In this document: one piece after another, positions 24,976-36,145 of the stretch
How positions within the stretch are numbered: position 1 is the stretch's first letter
Layout of the letters: each line of letters starts with the position of its first letter
Origin: Tanypteryx hageni
Taxonomy: Eukaryota > Arthropoda > Insecta > Odonata > Petaluridae
Length of the DNA stretch: 64,000 nucleotides
Direction of reading: 5' to 3'
NCBI GenBank assembly: GCA_028673005.1
Contig: CM054115.1
Coordinates: forward strand, 189,352,548-189,416,547
The notes under the pieces: generated by a model
What the model was told of the DNA's origin: nothing
The model's input: only the letters and a program-made list of their open reading frames with translations
The model's database searches: none
Made by a program: the position numbers and the translations under genes

Positions 24976-25879
24976 GCAGTTATCGACAGCGTTCCTCCAA
25001 ATTTTACCGAGGACGTCGACCCAAAATAAGGCGAGTGGACCCGAATGGAGGAGAGGTAGGGGTTGGAGAGAGATAGAGAGTTCTGGGACCCGCAGAAATA
25101 CTTCTTCCTCAAACGAGCCACTTGATGTTTTCAAAGACAGAAGTTGCGTATACAAAGAGCTTATTAACCTTCCAACGTTTAATCCACAGCGTACTGTATA
25201 GTAAGCGTGTGCACGGGTCTATATGCGTATAATAAGGTATATGAGTACGCAACTGTAAAATACTACAAATGCCATCGAATTTAATTCGACTACGTACGGA
25301 GCAGTTGATGGTGAGCGAACGCTATGCTGACTTCTTCTTACAGAGTTATTTGTTAAGCAAAAGAATTCCTGATGAGGTATTAGCCTTAAGTCATCGGTGA
25401 ATCTAATAATGAGAAAAGAAAATTCCATTCTCGAAAAGTCTAATATGAAGAACATCCGAGGTTTCTTCGGTGGAATACCAGAAGGGTAATGGTAAGGCCG
25501 TTATATCTCGCTGATTTTTTTCCTTTTCATTGGATTGCAAAGATCGCTTGGATCGCTTCACTTTCGAATATTCCTTAAACTAATACAGCGTATCGTATCA
25601 AATTAAATTTGAAAAAATGTTGCCTTCTTATCTCGGCGTGTTTTCTTGCTTATGTTTTCAGAACGCAATTCATATATAAGTTATAATCTCCAAGAGCGTC
25701 GAAAAATGCGGGGATAATAATAACAGCTGAAAATCTTTTTATGATTAATGAAATAAATTTCGATAATTTGAAACGGGAAAGATGAAATAAAATTCCTGAA
25801 TCTATGCCAATAATCATCTTCCTTAAATTCCAAAAATGCCTGATTATCGTAATGAAATTGGGAGTTGTGTGTTGTTCCT
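24976..25879. other. anonymous DNA
   Basis: No recognisable element or gene. The right edge is where the Penelope-like fragment begins. Confidence 0.5.
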
Positions 25880-26314
25880 TCACTTAATAGGGGTTTGGAC
25901 AGAATTTTCAGGAAAAAGGATTTTACAATAGCTTACAAGAGTCAACACAGTTTGAAAAATTTTCTGGGTAACACAAAAGACAAAACGGAAATTTTAGACA
26001 AGTCAGGAATTTACAAAATTCAATGCTCGCATTGCCCCAAACAGGACATAGGCCAAACTAGGAGAAAGCTGGTCACTCGCTTTAAGGAACACTTAGCCCA
26101 CTATAAATACAACCGATTTGAGAAATCCAGTGTCGCTAATCACATTTTCGAAACCGGCCACAGCATTCAATTAAAGGACTTACAACTGGTAATCTCATCT
26201 AATAGCTCTTTAAATTCCCTAGAAAACCTTCACATTTACAAGAATCGAGATACATTGATGAACAGCGACACTGACTTCAACAAGACACTTTACAGACTTA
26301 TTGACCAGAGATAA
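25880..26314 (+). pseudogene. Penelope-like element, GIY-YIG endonuclease end
   Basis: An open frame of about 145 codons ends with TAA at 26312-26314. It carries GIYKIQCSHC, then a DIGQTRRKLVTRFKEH block, then SSVANHIFETGHSI. This is the order found in the C-terminal GIY-YIG domain of Penelope-like retroelements: GIY, a C-x2-C pair, the IGQT/R block and the H/E block. The second motif has Asp-Ile-Gly where the family usually has Tyr-Ile-Gly, so the catalytic Tyr appears lost. Upstream LDRIFRKKDFTIAYKS fits the linker after the reverse transcriptase, but the RT itself is absent. The copy is therefore 5'-truncated, and no start codon should be inferred. The first residues (MCVVPSLN) are probably host flank. 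Confidence 0.87.
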
Positions 26315-26460
26315 TACACACGCGCCTCTGTTTTTTCGTTTTTCTTTTGTTCTCACTCCACCCGTGCTTTTTGTCTTTCTTTTGCCTTTCGTTCTTTCTC
26401 CACCCTTGGTCTCTCCACTCCGGCACAGTCGACTTTGGTCGCTGTCGAAGGAACGTCGCC

Positions 26461-26500
26461 CTTGAAAATGCCCACTTAGTGGGCGAAATGCATCGGGCTA
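26461..26500 (+). ncRNA. possible hammerhead-ribozyme relic of the Penelope-like element
   Basis: About 150 bp past the endonuclease stop is a short hairpin, GCCCAC (26469-26475 region) with loop TTA and GTGGGC. It is followed directly by GAAA at 26485-26488 and preceded by TTGAAAATG. Hammerhead ribozymes occur in the terminal repeats of Penelope-like elements and have the order CUGAUGA, stem II, GAAA. Here stem II and the CGAAA box fit, but the CUGAUGA box does not, so it is either decayed or a non-catalytic look-alike. Confidence 0.35.
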
Positions 26501-26519
26501 ATACCACTTGTTTTTGGCT

Positions 26520-27780
26520 GGAGTTTTAACTTTCTTTCAAATATAGCCGTAATAATCTACACTTCATTATGAAATTTTTATACTTGCTAACCAAACTAAA
26601 AGTATTTCATGCCTTCATTAAATTATATAAATTACTCGTGATAAATCATAAGCCCAAAAGAGATACTTGCAGGTTGCGAATATTTTTCCTAGCTCAGTTA
26701 CTTTCTTGAACTATTTCATTATATTATAAATGCTTGTGCATTTTCCCTAATTAACCTCCAAAGTGTACTTACGTAGACAACAAAATAGTTTGATAGCAGA
26801 TGCAATGGTGAAGCCATTTAATAGGTAATAACTCATGCATTTACATATAAGAAATTACAGACGAAGAAAAAGCTGAACGTTTTCGCCTTGGAAAACATTC
26901 TTTGCCTTGTACCAAACAAAATCATCCAGGCGTCGGGCGAAGCATCAGAAAAAGCCGTAATCATCGAATTGATGACGTCAGTTGATGCGTAACGCGTTAA
27001 TTCAACCGGGCAGGGTCGAGAGGTTGATTCCTCGACTTCCAATAAACCCTTCCTCCTCCTTACCTCAGGATTCTTGCCTTGCACCCCTACCACTCGCCTC
27101 CCTAACTCACATCCCCATGGTGACATACTCTCATCTCCCCTCTCTCTCTCCCCTTCCTCCAAGTAGTTACTCTGTCATCTTCCAGCCGTAATTTCTCCGA
27201 GAACGAGAGCATTTTTGAATCCCTTCTGGCGAATTAGAGAAACAATGGACTGCTAGTTCCTTCGGGCAGTGTTTGTTCCGTTAAGCCTGGAAAGACCGTC
27301 TCTGGAATGAAGATGACGACAGTTTCGATTTGGTTAGTCATTTCGAGATATATATTTGTTTATTTATTTATAGTTTTACCTAAAAACAAGAGAACTAAGT
27401 AATTAAGTTCGGTTTATCAGTTTTTTTCAGATAACCAAATGATAAGTATACTAGACGTACAAATATAATCAACTCATATTTACGAAGTTTTACAACACAT
27501 AATGTAAAATTAAAACGAAAGGGTTTCTGACATATTTAACTGTTAACATTGCGTGATGAAACCCACAAAAATTATTTCTATTGAATTCAGCCGTTTCTAA
27601 ATTCTACACAGTGGAATTAGAAAAGTGCATTTTTTTCGTTTTATCATTTTTTATTGTATTCAAATCATAAATGGTTTTCAATTGCGCTAAATGTTATAGG
27701 TGTATCTCTAAATCGACATTTTGTTCTTTTATGAAGGTAAAAAGGATATTCAGAAAATTGACGTTTTGGATCACTGCCAC
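26520..27780. other. anonymous DNA after the Penelope-like fragment
   Basis: No gene or element end recognised. 26980-27190 is somewhat GC-richer with a Pro/Ser/Leu-rich chance frame. Confidence 0.45.
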
Positions 27781-27800
27781 TGTGTGTATGTATATATGTA

Positions 27801-27867
<67 letters not shown>

Positions 27868-27890
27868 ACATACATACATACATATTCACA
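27781..27890. repeat. compound (TG)n-(TA)n-(TACA)n microsatellite
   Basis: TG-rich start, about 55 bp of TA dinucleotides, then TACATACA repeats to 27884. Confidence 0.95.
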
Positions 27891-27939
27891 CAAACATATT
27901 CTCTGATGATTGATATTCTAGCAAGTTTCCATGACGTTG

Positions 27940-28200
27940 TAGGGTGACTGCAGGAGAAAAGGCGAGAAAGTGTTTCGAGGAGGGATTTTGGGGGTCGGAA
28001 GGATTAAGCGGCTCCCCCATTAATGGAGTCCGCTTTCGAATAGCGTTGAATTTGGCTTCCCGCTTTCCAACATCCCCCATCGATTGTCGATTATCCGCCG
28101 CCTCTGCGGAATACGCGTGCGACAGCGCCCTCCGGCGACGCATCGGCGATGGTGATCGCGCGGAAAACTGCCGATGAACGCTTGTACGCAAGTTAATGGC
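27940..28200. other. CpG-rich island in AT-rich context
   Basis: Many CpGs (for example 'gcgacgcatcggcgatgg' near 28134) in a window otherwise poor in them. Overlapping frames exist on both strands (27944-28177 plus; 27886-28191 minus) but none is recognisable. It could be an unmethylated regulatory element or a promoter; no TATA box or start context decides this. Confidence 0.4.
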
Positions 28201-28210
28201 GTCAAATGCA

Positions 28211-29530
28211 TTGCGTGCTTAGCAATAAATCGAATGGTTTTATGCGCTTATATGCGGTATTAATCGCCGTAACATTTTTTTTGGGCTCGATGACGTAGCG
28301 ATCGAATTCTCTGCTAAACTGTCTCTTGGCCTACGCTTAAAACTAACATAATCTGTTCGTACATCTTGCGTCACATTTATCCTCGATATTTTCGGAGAAA
28401 TGAGATCACAAATAATGTATATATACTGCCAAATTTCCACTCCATCAGAATTAACGTAATACCAATGCAGTCTTATATCCAACCTGATTGATCTCATTAC
28501 TCTCTATAGCATTGAAATATAAACTCAGCGTGAGATGTATGTGACCATAAAAGTTTGCGTATACTTTCAAACAATGGGAAAGCATTTAAGTATTTTCTCT
28601 ACGATTAGTTCATCCTTTTATAAATTTCGAATTTGAGTCCATCCCCTTTCATCATGACGCTCGCTGGCACATAAAATATCCAGCTCTTGAAAGAAATTTT
28701 TAAATATGCCAACCATAAACACCTCTATGTGCCTTTTAACATTAAATCCTTCCTGCTATCCGTTGCTTAATACTATGAACGTTCTTACGATAGAAAAGAA
28801 ATTTCGGATCAGAGCAATAATAGTTCATAATAAATTGCCGTTTCTATATTTCGCAATTCAAGTTAAAATTAGGATATAATTCAGAATTTTAAGAGCCTAT
28901 AATAATAGAACACAGGAAAATATGTAGATATTACGACATTTTATCGAGAATCTACTGCCTTAACGAGATACATCCGATTGCATAAGCTAGGCTGGAATTG
29001 ATTTGTCTGTAACCTAAGATTTTAATTCTTCCTAATTCCTTATCTAAAAACCGAGTTGAAGATTCACATAATAGATAAGATTCCATTCTGCGATGAACCC
29101 TTTAATTTTCAACAAAAATCTTTCCTATCAGTTCCACTCTCCGTAAGAGGAGACTTTAATAAATGGAGATGCGAGCTCCTGAGATTTATGATTCTGAAAT
29201 TTTCTTGAAAAGGTGATAAATAATCTACCTTTATCTCGTAGAGCGTTGTAACGACAGATTTGGGCAGGAATTGATTTTCATGTTTCCTGATATTAAATGA
29301 GCAATTTTATGGGGAAATTAGAAGCAGTTTTTAGATTATCTGCTAAATTTTAAATTCTGAAGGAAAGATAACTTTCATTTTCAAACTTTATATAGAGTGC
29401 TATCCGATTAACACACTTCCTTAGATGCCTCTAACGATTAAATATGTTATAAGAAATTGTTCTCCGAATTTCATGCAAAACATTGTCTCGTATGCGTTAC
29501 GAATCATAGTAAAAATTTATTTTTTGCTTC
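28211..29530. other. anonymous AT-rich DNA
   Basis: No recognisable coding region, repeat terminus or RNA gene. Confidence 0.5.
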
Positions 29531-29538
29531 CTCTAATG

Positions 29539-32124
29539 CAAGGGTTCCCAACCTTTTTTTGCTTGTGGACCCCCTGAGTCCTAACTTTACGTATGTGGAC
29601 CCCCATATACGCATATGTAATATTCCTAAATGAAATATTTATTTGTAGGCTAGTAAAAGCTAATAATTAAACAATTAAACAATTCCTAAATAAAATATTT
29701 ATTTGTAAGTCAGTAAAAGATAATAATTAAAGAATTCCAATATAATATAAAAAAATGTAAATTACAAATTTTGAAAATTTTAATTGATAAAACTGAAACA
29801 TATTTTTACTTGTAATGACAGAAATAGTAAAAAAAAATTAAAAAATACTATTTCAAACAACATATATAAATTTATTTCTAAGGCTATTAAATAGTATCCC
29901 ATTAAATAGGCCCTATTAATGAGATCCTTGTGGCTGATATTTTGATATTAGCATATTAATATCTGGCTCCAATTTTGTGAGAGTCAGACGAAGATCACTT
30001 CTTTTTACTATATCAAGTCGATTACGATTTTTTGTTAACAACTGTGTTACACGACTAAAGCCAGATTCCACATGATAAGATGATGGGAAAACAATGCCAT
30101 ACATTTTAGCTTTCTCCCATAAAAGCGGATATTTACAGGCAATGTCACTATTCTTCCATACATCATGCTTTCCTTTTTTGAATAGACTTCGGACTGTCTC
30201 ATCAGACCGCAATTCAACAAGTTCCTCTTGTAAATAAATTTCAACATCAGCAACATTTACCTCAAATGGAATCAACACCCAGTCTGGGATGTTCAGTTCT
30301 AGTAGATCCTTGAACCGAACTTGCATGTCTTCATAAATTTTTTTTAAATGATCAACATACACAACACAATCATCATCTTTTAAATCACTGCTAACTGAAG
30401 CAAGGTTTGGAAACTGGTCAAACGCACGGTGTGAGATATTAAGACTGTACAATTTGAGTTTTCCTAGGAATGCATTAATGGCTTCTTTGCTAGATATTAA
30501 ATCAAAATTATGTCCTTGCTGCAGCTTATTAAGAGAATTCAGTTTTTCAAACACATCTGAGAGGTAAAATATGTCTGTTTTCATGGCAACCAACTGTTTT
30601 CCAATCTCCTTTTCGTTTAGAAATGATACAGTACTGTCCCAAAGGACGACGAAGCGACAAAGACAATTGCCTTTAGATAACCATCGCACCTCTGTATGCA
30701 GTACAAGACGGTCAAATCCTTCTTCATTTTCATCACAAAGTTTGCAAAAGAGACGATCTTGAAGAGCATTAGCCTTAATGAGGTTGACAGCTTTTATTAC
30801 AAGAGTTAAGGCTTCATGAAGACGTCAACTCAATCTCTTCGCCACCAGATGTTGGCGGTGAATCATGCAATGTATGCAAAATACTTTTGGCAATGCATTT
30901 TTTAAATGAGTGATAAACCCCCTGTACCTACCGACCATGGAAGAAGCGCCATCAGTAGCACAAGCCATTAAATTTTCTAGTGGAATATTTTTTTCTCTAA
31001 AATAAGACTAGACTTCCTTAAATATTGTTTCACCTTTAGTATCTGTTTTGAGGAAGCTTGCAAAAAGCATTTCCTCTCTGAGTTGATTATCATCCATATA
31101 TCTTACATATGCCAATAAAAGTGCTTCATTGCCCATCAAAGTTGATTCATCGAGTTGCATTGCAAACTGTTTCACTCGTAATTGAGCAATAAGTTGATTG
31201 TGTTATTGCTCAAAGGAAGGTTATCGGTAATTTCACGTGCATTTTTGTTTAACATGTTGAAATTACAACTGATATAGAAGGCAAGATGACAGTTTCACCA
31301 ATACTATGTGGCTTTTCAGATTTTGCTATTATTTTGCTGATTTCATATGATGCTAATAAACCGCTTGCTTGTTTACTAAAAATCTGATCCAATTTGTTTC
31401 TTCCTTGAAAATTGTCTCGTAGTTTTTGGAAATACTCCACTGATTTATTTTTCTTTTCGCTGTGCCTTGTCTCCAAATGGTGACGAAGCTTACTTGGCTT
31501 CATGCTATCATTAGACAGCACAGTCATACATATAAGACACATTGGTTTTGTGATATTCTCTGGTGATTCAATAAAACCATGCGACAGATATTCAGTCGAA
31601 TATTGTCTTGTTTTCTTCTTTGCATGAGCCATGGGTAATCTGAAAACAATAATAATATTATTAACCTAAAATATTTAGAGTTGGAAATGCTTGTAGGTAC
31701 TAATGGAAATATAGTTCACTAGAACAATAACGTTCAATAACACAAACAATAGATTTCACCACGACGATGCCGATTACTCGCTATAGAATGAAATTACTGC
31801 CTCTGACTGACTGACTCGTTCTAGATTAGTCGGTGCCTAAATAATATTTTCTTCTTCGAGAATTTTCTATGGAAAGAAATTTTTTTTCCGTCAACTAAAC
31901 AAGGTTCCAGAAAATACGAGTATCTTCTAACTGCGAATTTCTGGACTTTCCTATGACATTAGTTTATTTTATTATTATTATTAAATTATTTTATTTATAA
32001 TATTTTATCATGAACCCCTTAGCTGATATTATAGACTCCCGAAACACAATTTTTTTCTTGTGGACCCCCTCAAAGATTCTATGGACCCCTGGGGGTCCAT
32101 GTGGACCCCGGTTGGGAAACGCTG
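29539..32124 (-). mobile_element. full-length hAT transposon with perfect 8-bp TSD
   Basis: 2586 bp. The left end is CAAGGGTTCCCAACC and the right end GGTTGGGAAACGCTG, so the terminal inverted repeat is CARNGNTTCCCAACC. Identical octamers CTCTAATG flank it at 29531-29538 and 32125-32132. 'ggaccccc' repeats sit just inside both ends. It encodes a broken transposase on the minus strand. This is the best-defined autonomous-type DNA transposon in the window. Confidence 0.95.
29916..31632 (-). pseudogene. hAT transposase, ZBED5/SCAND3-like, inactivated
   Basis: The N-terminus begins MAHAKKKTRQYSTEYL at 31632 and carries a BED-type zinc finger (CLIC ... KLRHHLETRH). The middle has FAMQLDESTLMGNEALL, then MACATDGASSMVGR with a hAT catalytic-type Asp, then FCIHCMIHRQHLVAKR, the C-x2-H/insertion block. 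The C-terminal part (30689-29916) has VRWLSKGNCLCRFV, and near the end SSYHVESGFSRVTQLL, the hAT dimerisation region. Lesions are frame changes near 31250 and 31195, an in-frame TAG at 31008-31010 and an in-frame TGA at 30825-30827. The order and spacing match ZBED5/SCAND3-like proteins, which are themselves domesticated hAT transposases. With four lesions this copy is dead, not a domesticated gene. Confidence 0.92.
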
Positions 32125-32353
32125 CTCTAATGGAATAACAGAGAGCGACATGATCCATGCATTTCATTTTCGTATTGTTTTTTTCAATCCCATTCAAATG
32201 TGTTTACAGCGCCAATGCTCTTCACTCATGGACATCCTAATATCTCCTTCGCGTAAACACGCCTAAATACGTAGATCGAAGTTAGTGCAATTGTGTGAAA
32301 ATGTTGGTCGCTTGAGTCGAACAAATAATTTCCAAGTTTTCCATTTCCGAAAT

Positions 32354-33290
32354 ACAGGGTGTGGGGAAAATGGCGCACACTAATGACGTAGACGGGTAGA
32401 AAACCCGAAAACTAAGCAAAATGTTAAATGAACAAATTCTCTAAAATGAATATGTACCGAGATATCATAGTAAGAATGTGCGTCAAATGAGGCAATAGTC
32501 CTATCGATCGTAGTAGTACAGAAATTGGTGGTGATGCTGAGATTCAGAGACAGACAAGCATACGGTTGAATAACAACAAAAAACTGCAGGTGACACCTAT
32601 GAACAAGTGAGTTTATTCGAAAGGCGTACATAGCAGATACGAACATGTTAGGATACACAACATGTACACGTGATGCATCTTCGCTTGCTGACATCCTGTG
32701 CACAATACGCAGCAGATACGTAATTAGGATGGCGGTAATTACAGCAAGTGTTCAAAATGTCCGCCCTGCATTCGACGACATGCAACCGCACGTCGTGGAA
32801 TACTAGCTTGCACCTGACGTATCATGTCTGCATCGATGGTTGCCATAGCAGCATGAAACTTGGCTGTCAAGTCTTCCAGGTCGATCGGTGGCTCCTTGTA
32901 AACAAGTTCCTTCAGGTGCCCCAAAGGAAAAGGTCCCGAGGGTTCAGGTCCGGCGATCTCGGAGAGCACAATATAGGGCCGCCACGTCCTATCCACCTAC
33001 CAGGAAACTGTGCGTTAAGGTGTTGTTGGGTCTGTGCCCTAAGATGCGCCGGCGCCCCATCGTTTTGGAACCACATGTCATGTCGAACAGCCAGAGGCAC
33101 ATCTTCAAGCAGCACTGGTAACGCTCCCTGCAGGAACACACAATGCGCATGGCCATTGAGGTGGTAGGTATGGCCCAACCACAAAATTGGCAATGATACC
33201 GGCCCACGCATTCCAGCGAACTGGATGGTGAAATACGAGCAAAGAATGGAGAAAAACGAACTCGATGCCAAATCATCGTCTGCAAAAATT
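32354..33290 (-). mobile_element. Tc1/mariner-superfamily (IS630-type) relic
   Basis: The low-coordinate end begins TACAGGGTGTGGGG, consistent with a TA target and a terminal repeat. A transposase remnant reads inward on the minus strand. The 5' side of the element is missing beyond about 33290, so no second terminal repeat is seen. Confidence 0.72.
32739..33271 (-). pseudogene. Tc1/mariner-superfamily transposase, catalytic C-terminal part
   Basis: The frame from 33271 reads GALPVLLEDVPLAVRHDMWF, then QNDGAPAHLRAQTQQHL, then SPRSPDLNPRDLFLWG. The second part (32996-32739) reads GHLKELVYKEPPIDLEDL to RRMQGGHFEHLL and a stop. D in QNDGAPAH and the acidic residue in PDLNPxD are the second and third catalytic positions of the DDE/D triad. 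The first is absent because the N-terminal half, including the helix-turn-helix, is missing. A frameshift lies near 32935-32950. The closest relatives are probably the widespread insect transposases with 'DLNPLDFFLWG' motifs; the exact subgroup is not assigned. Confidence 0.82.
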
Positions 33291-33554
33291 CAACGCATCT
33301 TATAAGAAGAATTACTGTTTTAATTAAATTACAATTTTGGATGCTTAAGCATCCATAGATAGTGTTTGAAATAAATTAAAAGCGGTTTCACTTAGGGACT
33401 AATTTATTTCAACAGATTTTATTTTATTCTGAAGAAATATATCCCATGCTATGCTCCGTACTTAACGCGGATTTATATAGGTTGGATTAACCATGGAATA
33501 TCAAGACAAAAAGACAAAGGGTAGAAAAATACATATATGTATAGACCTATTATG

Positions 33555-33842
33555 CAGGGGCAGCACGAGGTATTTTGGCGCCTCGGGGGAGAAATCGCTA
33601 CAGCGCCCCCTTCCTTAATTTTTTTAAGGTATTTTAAAAGAATTTAGTAATTTATTCATTGCTCCGCAACTAATTGAAAATTACTAATAAAAGGAATTTC
33701 ATCAAAATTCCTGACCGTTTCGCAATATAAATTGGTATCCAACATTTACCTACTTAAAGTATTGTGTGAATAGATGTTTGCGGAGCGATACCAATACGTT
33801 GGTGCCCCGGGCAGCCGCCCGGTTCGCCTTGGGCTGGCTCTG
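33555..33842. mobile_element. hAT-type MITE, copy 1 of a two-copy family
   Basis: 288 bp beginning CAGGGGCAGCACGAGG and ending CCTTGGGCTGGCTCTG. Flanking octamers CTATTATG (33547-33554) and CTATAATG (33843-33850) differ at one base. The sequence is related throughout to 58607-58886 (shared 'ttttggcgcc', 'agcgccccc', 'atataaattggta' and 'cagccgcccgg'). Confidence 0.88.
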
Positions 33843-33850
33843 CTATAATG

Positions 33851-35261
33851 ACTGTAATATCTCTTTCCAACTTGAATTCGGGCCCCTTCTTTAAGTCTCT
33901 TGCAAACCATCTGAGTATCTCAACCATGGTTTGGGCTTGCAACGCTTAATGAAGTAATCAAGGGCACAAGTGAAAATATAAATTATCCATGTGCCAACGA
34001 TAGTAATACTACATTTTATCGCGTTACGCTCACCAGAGCAGAAAACCGATTCTTTAATCTTAACTGTTTCTTCGAAACTTTTCCTCCGCAGGTAACGAAT
34101 GATACCTCATTCCAGGAGCTCTAGCGGGTATCCTTAGGGACCTTAGGGAAGAATAGCCCCCGCATCGAACCCCGCTCTCCTTTATAGGATACTAAGTGAA
34201 TCTAAACATTCTCTCAAACAGAAAAAAAGTTTTACAGGGATTTTTTTTAGATAACGACGTTTATCACTGATCTCAAGGAAAATTGATATTAATTATGGGA
34301 TATCGGCGTAATCGTTGATTTAGTAGAAAAAAGATTAATCCTTTAAGATGCAATAAAAATTTGGAGTAAAAGCAGTTTTGCACATACTACGTGCAGGGGA
34401 TTGACGTGTGCGAATTGAAAATGTTCATCCTTTCTTCAAGCTCCAAGTAACTAATTTTTCATAGGTATAAAAAATGAACGACGTCATTTTGCAAACGCCA
34501 TTTCATAACCGCTTCTTCATATTTCTCATAGCTGAAAGCATAGGTAGAAGAAAATAAAAGTGAATAATTAAGCTGTAATGATAGTCGCAGTGACGATACT
34601 CAAAAATGTTGGTGATTACCTGATATATTCCAAACAAATTAATTTCATGTAAAACCTGATAATTAAGACTTTTAGCTTCACGCGAGTTTTCATTCATTTT
34701 CATTCGCCATTTTTTGATACTTAAATCTTCTCCATCTTTCTATCCGATTAGTTTTGGTTTGCAACCTACTATTCCCAAATCCGTGTAGAAATCAATGTAA
34801 ATGAAGTCGCTGGCATTGCGAGGTAATATTCCAATCCGTATGAATAATGACTATTCTCCATTCAATTTTCAGGTGTGAAATTTTCCAAGCTCCATTCATA
34901 CGTTCTCATGCAAAGGAGGTGTGCGATAACGACCGCACGGGACGGAAACTTATGCGACTCGACATATTTTAGGATGGGATAGGAACTGAAAAACGATTCT
35001 GCAAGAACTGTACAGGTTATGTGTGGAAGCGAGATAACAACAGTCGGGTTTAATTTAGGACATCTTCCGAACACCAGTGATTCATCGGTGGACGGAGAGG
35101 CCGACGCATCATTCTTCACCTTTCCTCCTTCGCCTTTGCGCACACACACACATCACCCTCGCCCGTCCACCCTCCATTACCGCCCCACTCTCTCCCATCC
35201 CCGCCTCGCAATCCCCAAACGCCCCCCCACGAACATCTGCTCCTAATATTTCACCTTTCGC
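33851..35261. other. anonymous DNA
   Basis: No recognisable gene. The 35077-35261 part is pyrimidine-rich and grades into the next tract. Confidence 0.5.
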
Positions 35262-35570
35262 TTCCGCACCCTCTCCCTCTAAATTCATTCTCTCTCTCGC
35301 TCCCTCTCTCCTCTTCCCTCTTATCTCTCTCCTCTTCCCTCTCTCCTGTTACCTCTCTCCTATTCCCTCTAACCCTGTAACATGTTCTATACCTTGTTCA
35401 CATTTCAGGCGAGGATCGAGACCATTATCTTCCCTTTTTCTTCCCTAACCCCCTAAACAAATCCCTCTCTCTCTCCCCTCTCTCCCTCTCTATCTCCCTC
35501 TTTCCACCTCTTTCTTCCTCTCTTTTCTCTCATCTTTTCTTATTCCTTCTTATTCTCTCTTTACTTTCAC
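35262..35570. repeat. CT-rich low-complexity tract
   Basis: CTCTCC, CTCTTC and CCCTCT runs with short unique interruptions around 35370-35440. Confidence 0.92.
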
Positions 35571-36145
35571 TACTGCAAATTTTTATTCGTATTTTGTGCT
35601 GATACCTATTTAACACATTATTTCAATGCTTGTATATCATCTAAAAATTCTCTCATTCAGAATTATATCACTGTAACACTGAAATCATAATCTCACTTGT
35701 TCAGCATTATATTCCTAAGCATTAAATTAAATAATTCAGAAATTTCTGCGGTGCGGAATGTAGATAACTCATTACCACACAACTTAGCCGCATTTCTCGC
35801 TTCGTTCAAATTCAAGAATAGCATATTTTTAACTTTATACTAATCAGTTGTATGCATTAATGACAACTTGCTTTACACTGGCACAACTTTTATTGTTAAG
35901 GAGGAAAATTTTATGTAAGTGTTGTAAAACATTTCTGTCCCATGTCAATAACAAGACCGAAATTGCTTTTGGTTTGCGGAATGTCACTCAATGGTAATAA
36001 ACCTTCAACTGTCGCGCGCACTCGCTACAGAGGGTTCGTGGAACCGCGCCAAGAGCCATTTGTTACATACACACGCCCTATAGAATGCACCGTAGTCTAC
36101 TGTTGATGATAACTTTGTCATCGAGATACATATCTAGCGAAGCGG
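35571..36145. other. anonymous AT-rich DNA
   Basis: No recognisable feature up to the 'agtagggtaaagcgagg' block near 36150, which may mark the next element. Confidence 0.45.

Noticed and set aside
29916..31632. Domesticated ZBED5-like host gene
   Set aside because: It sits within hAT TIRs and a perfect 8-bp duplication, and carries two in-frame stops and frame changes. It is a dead transposon copy.
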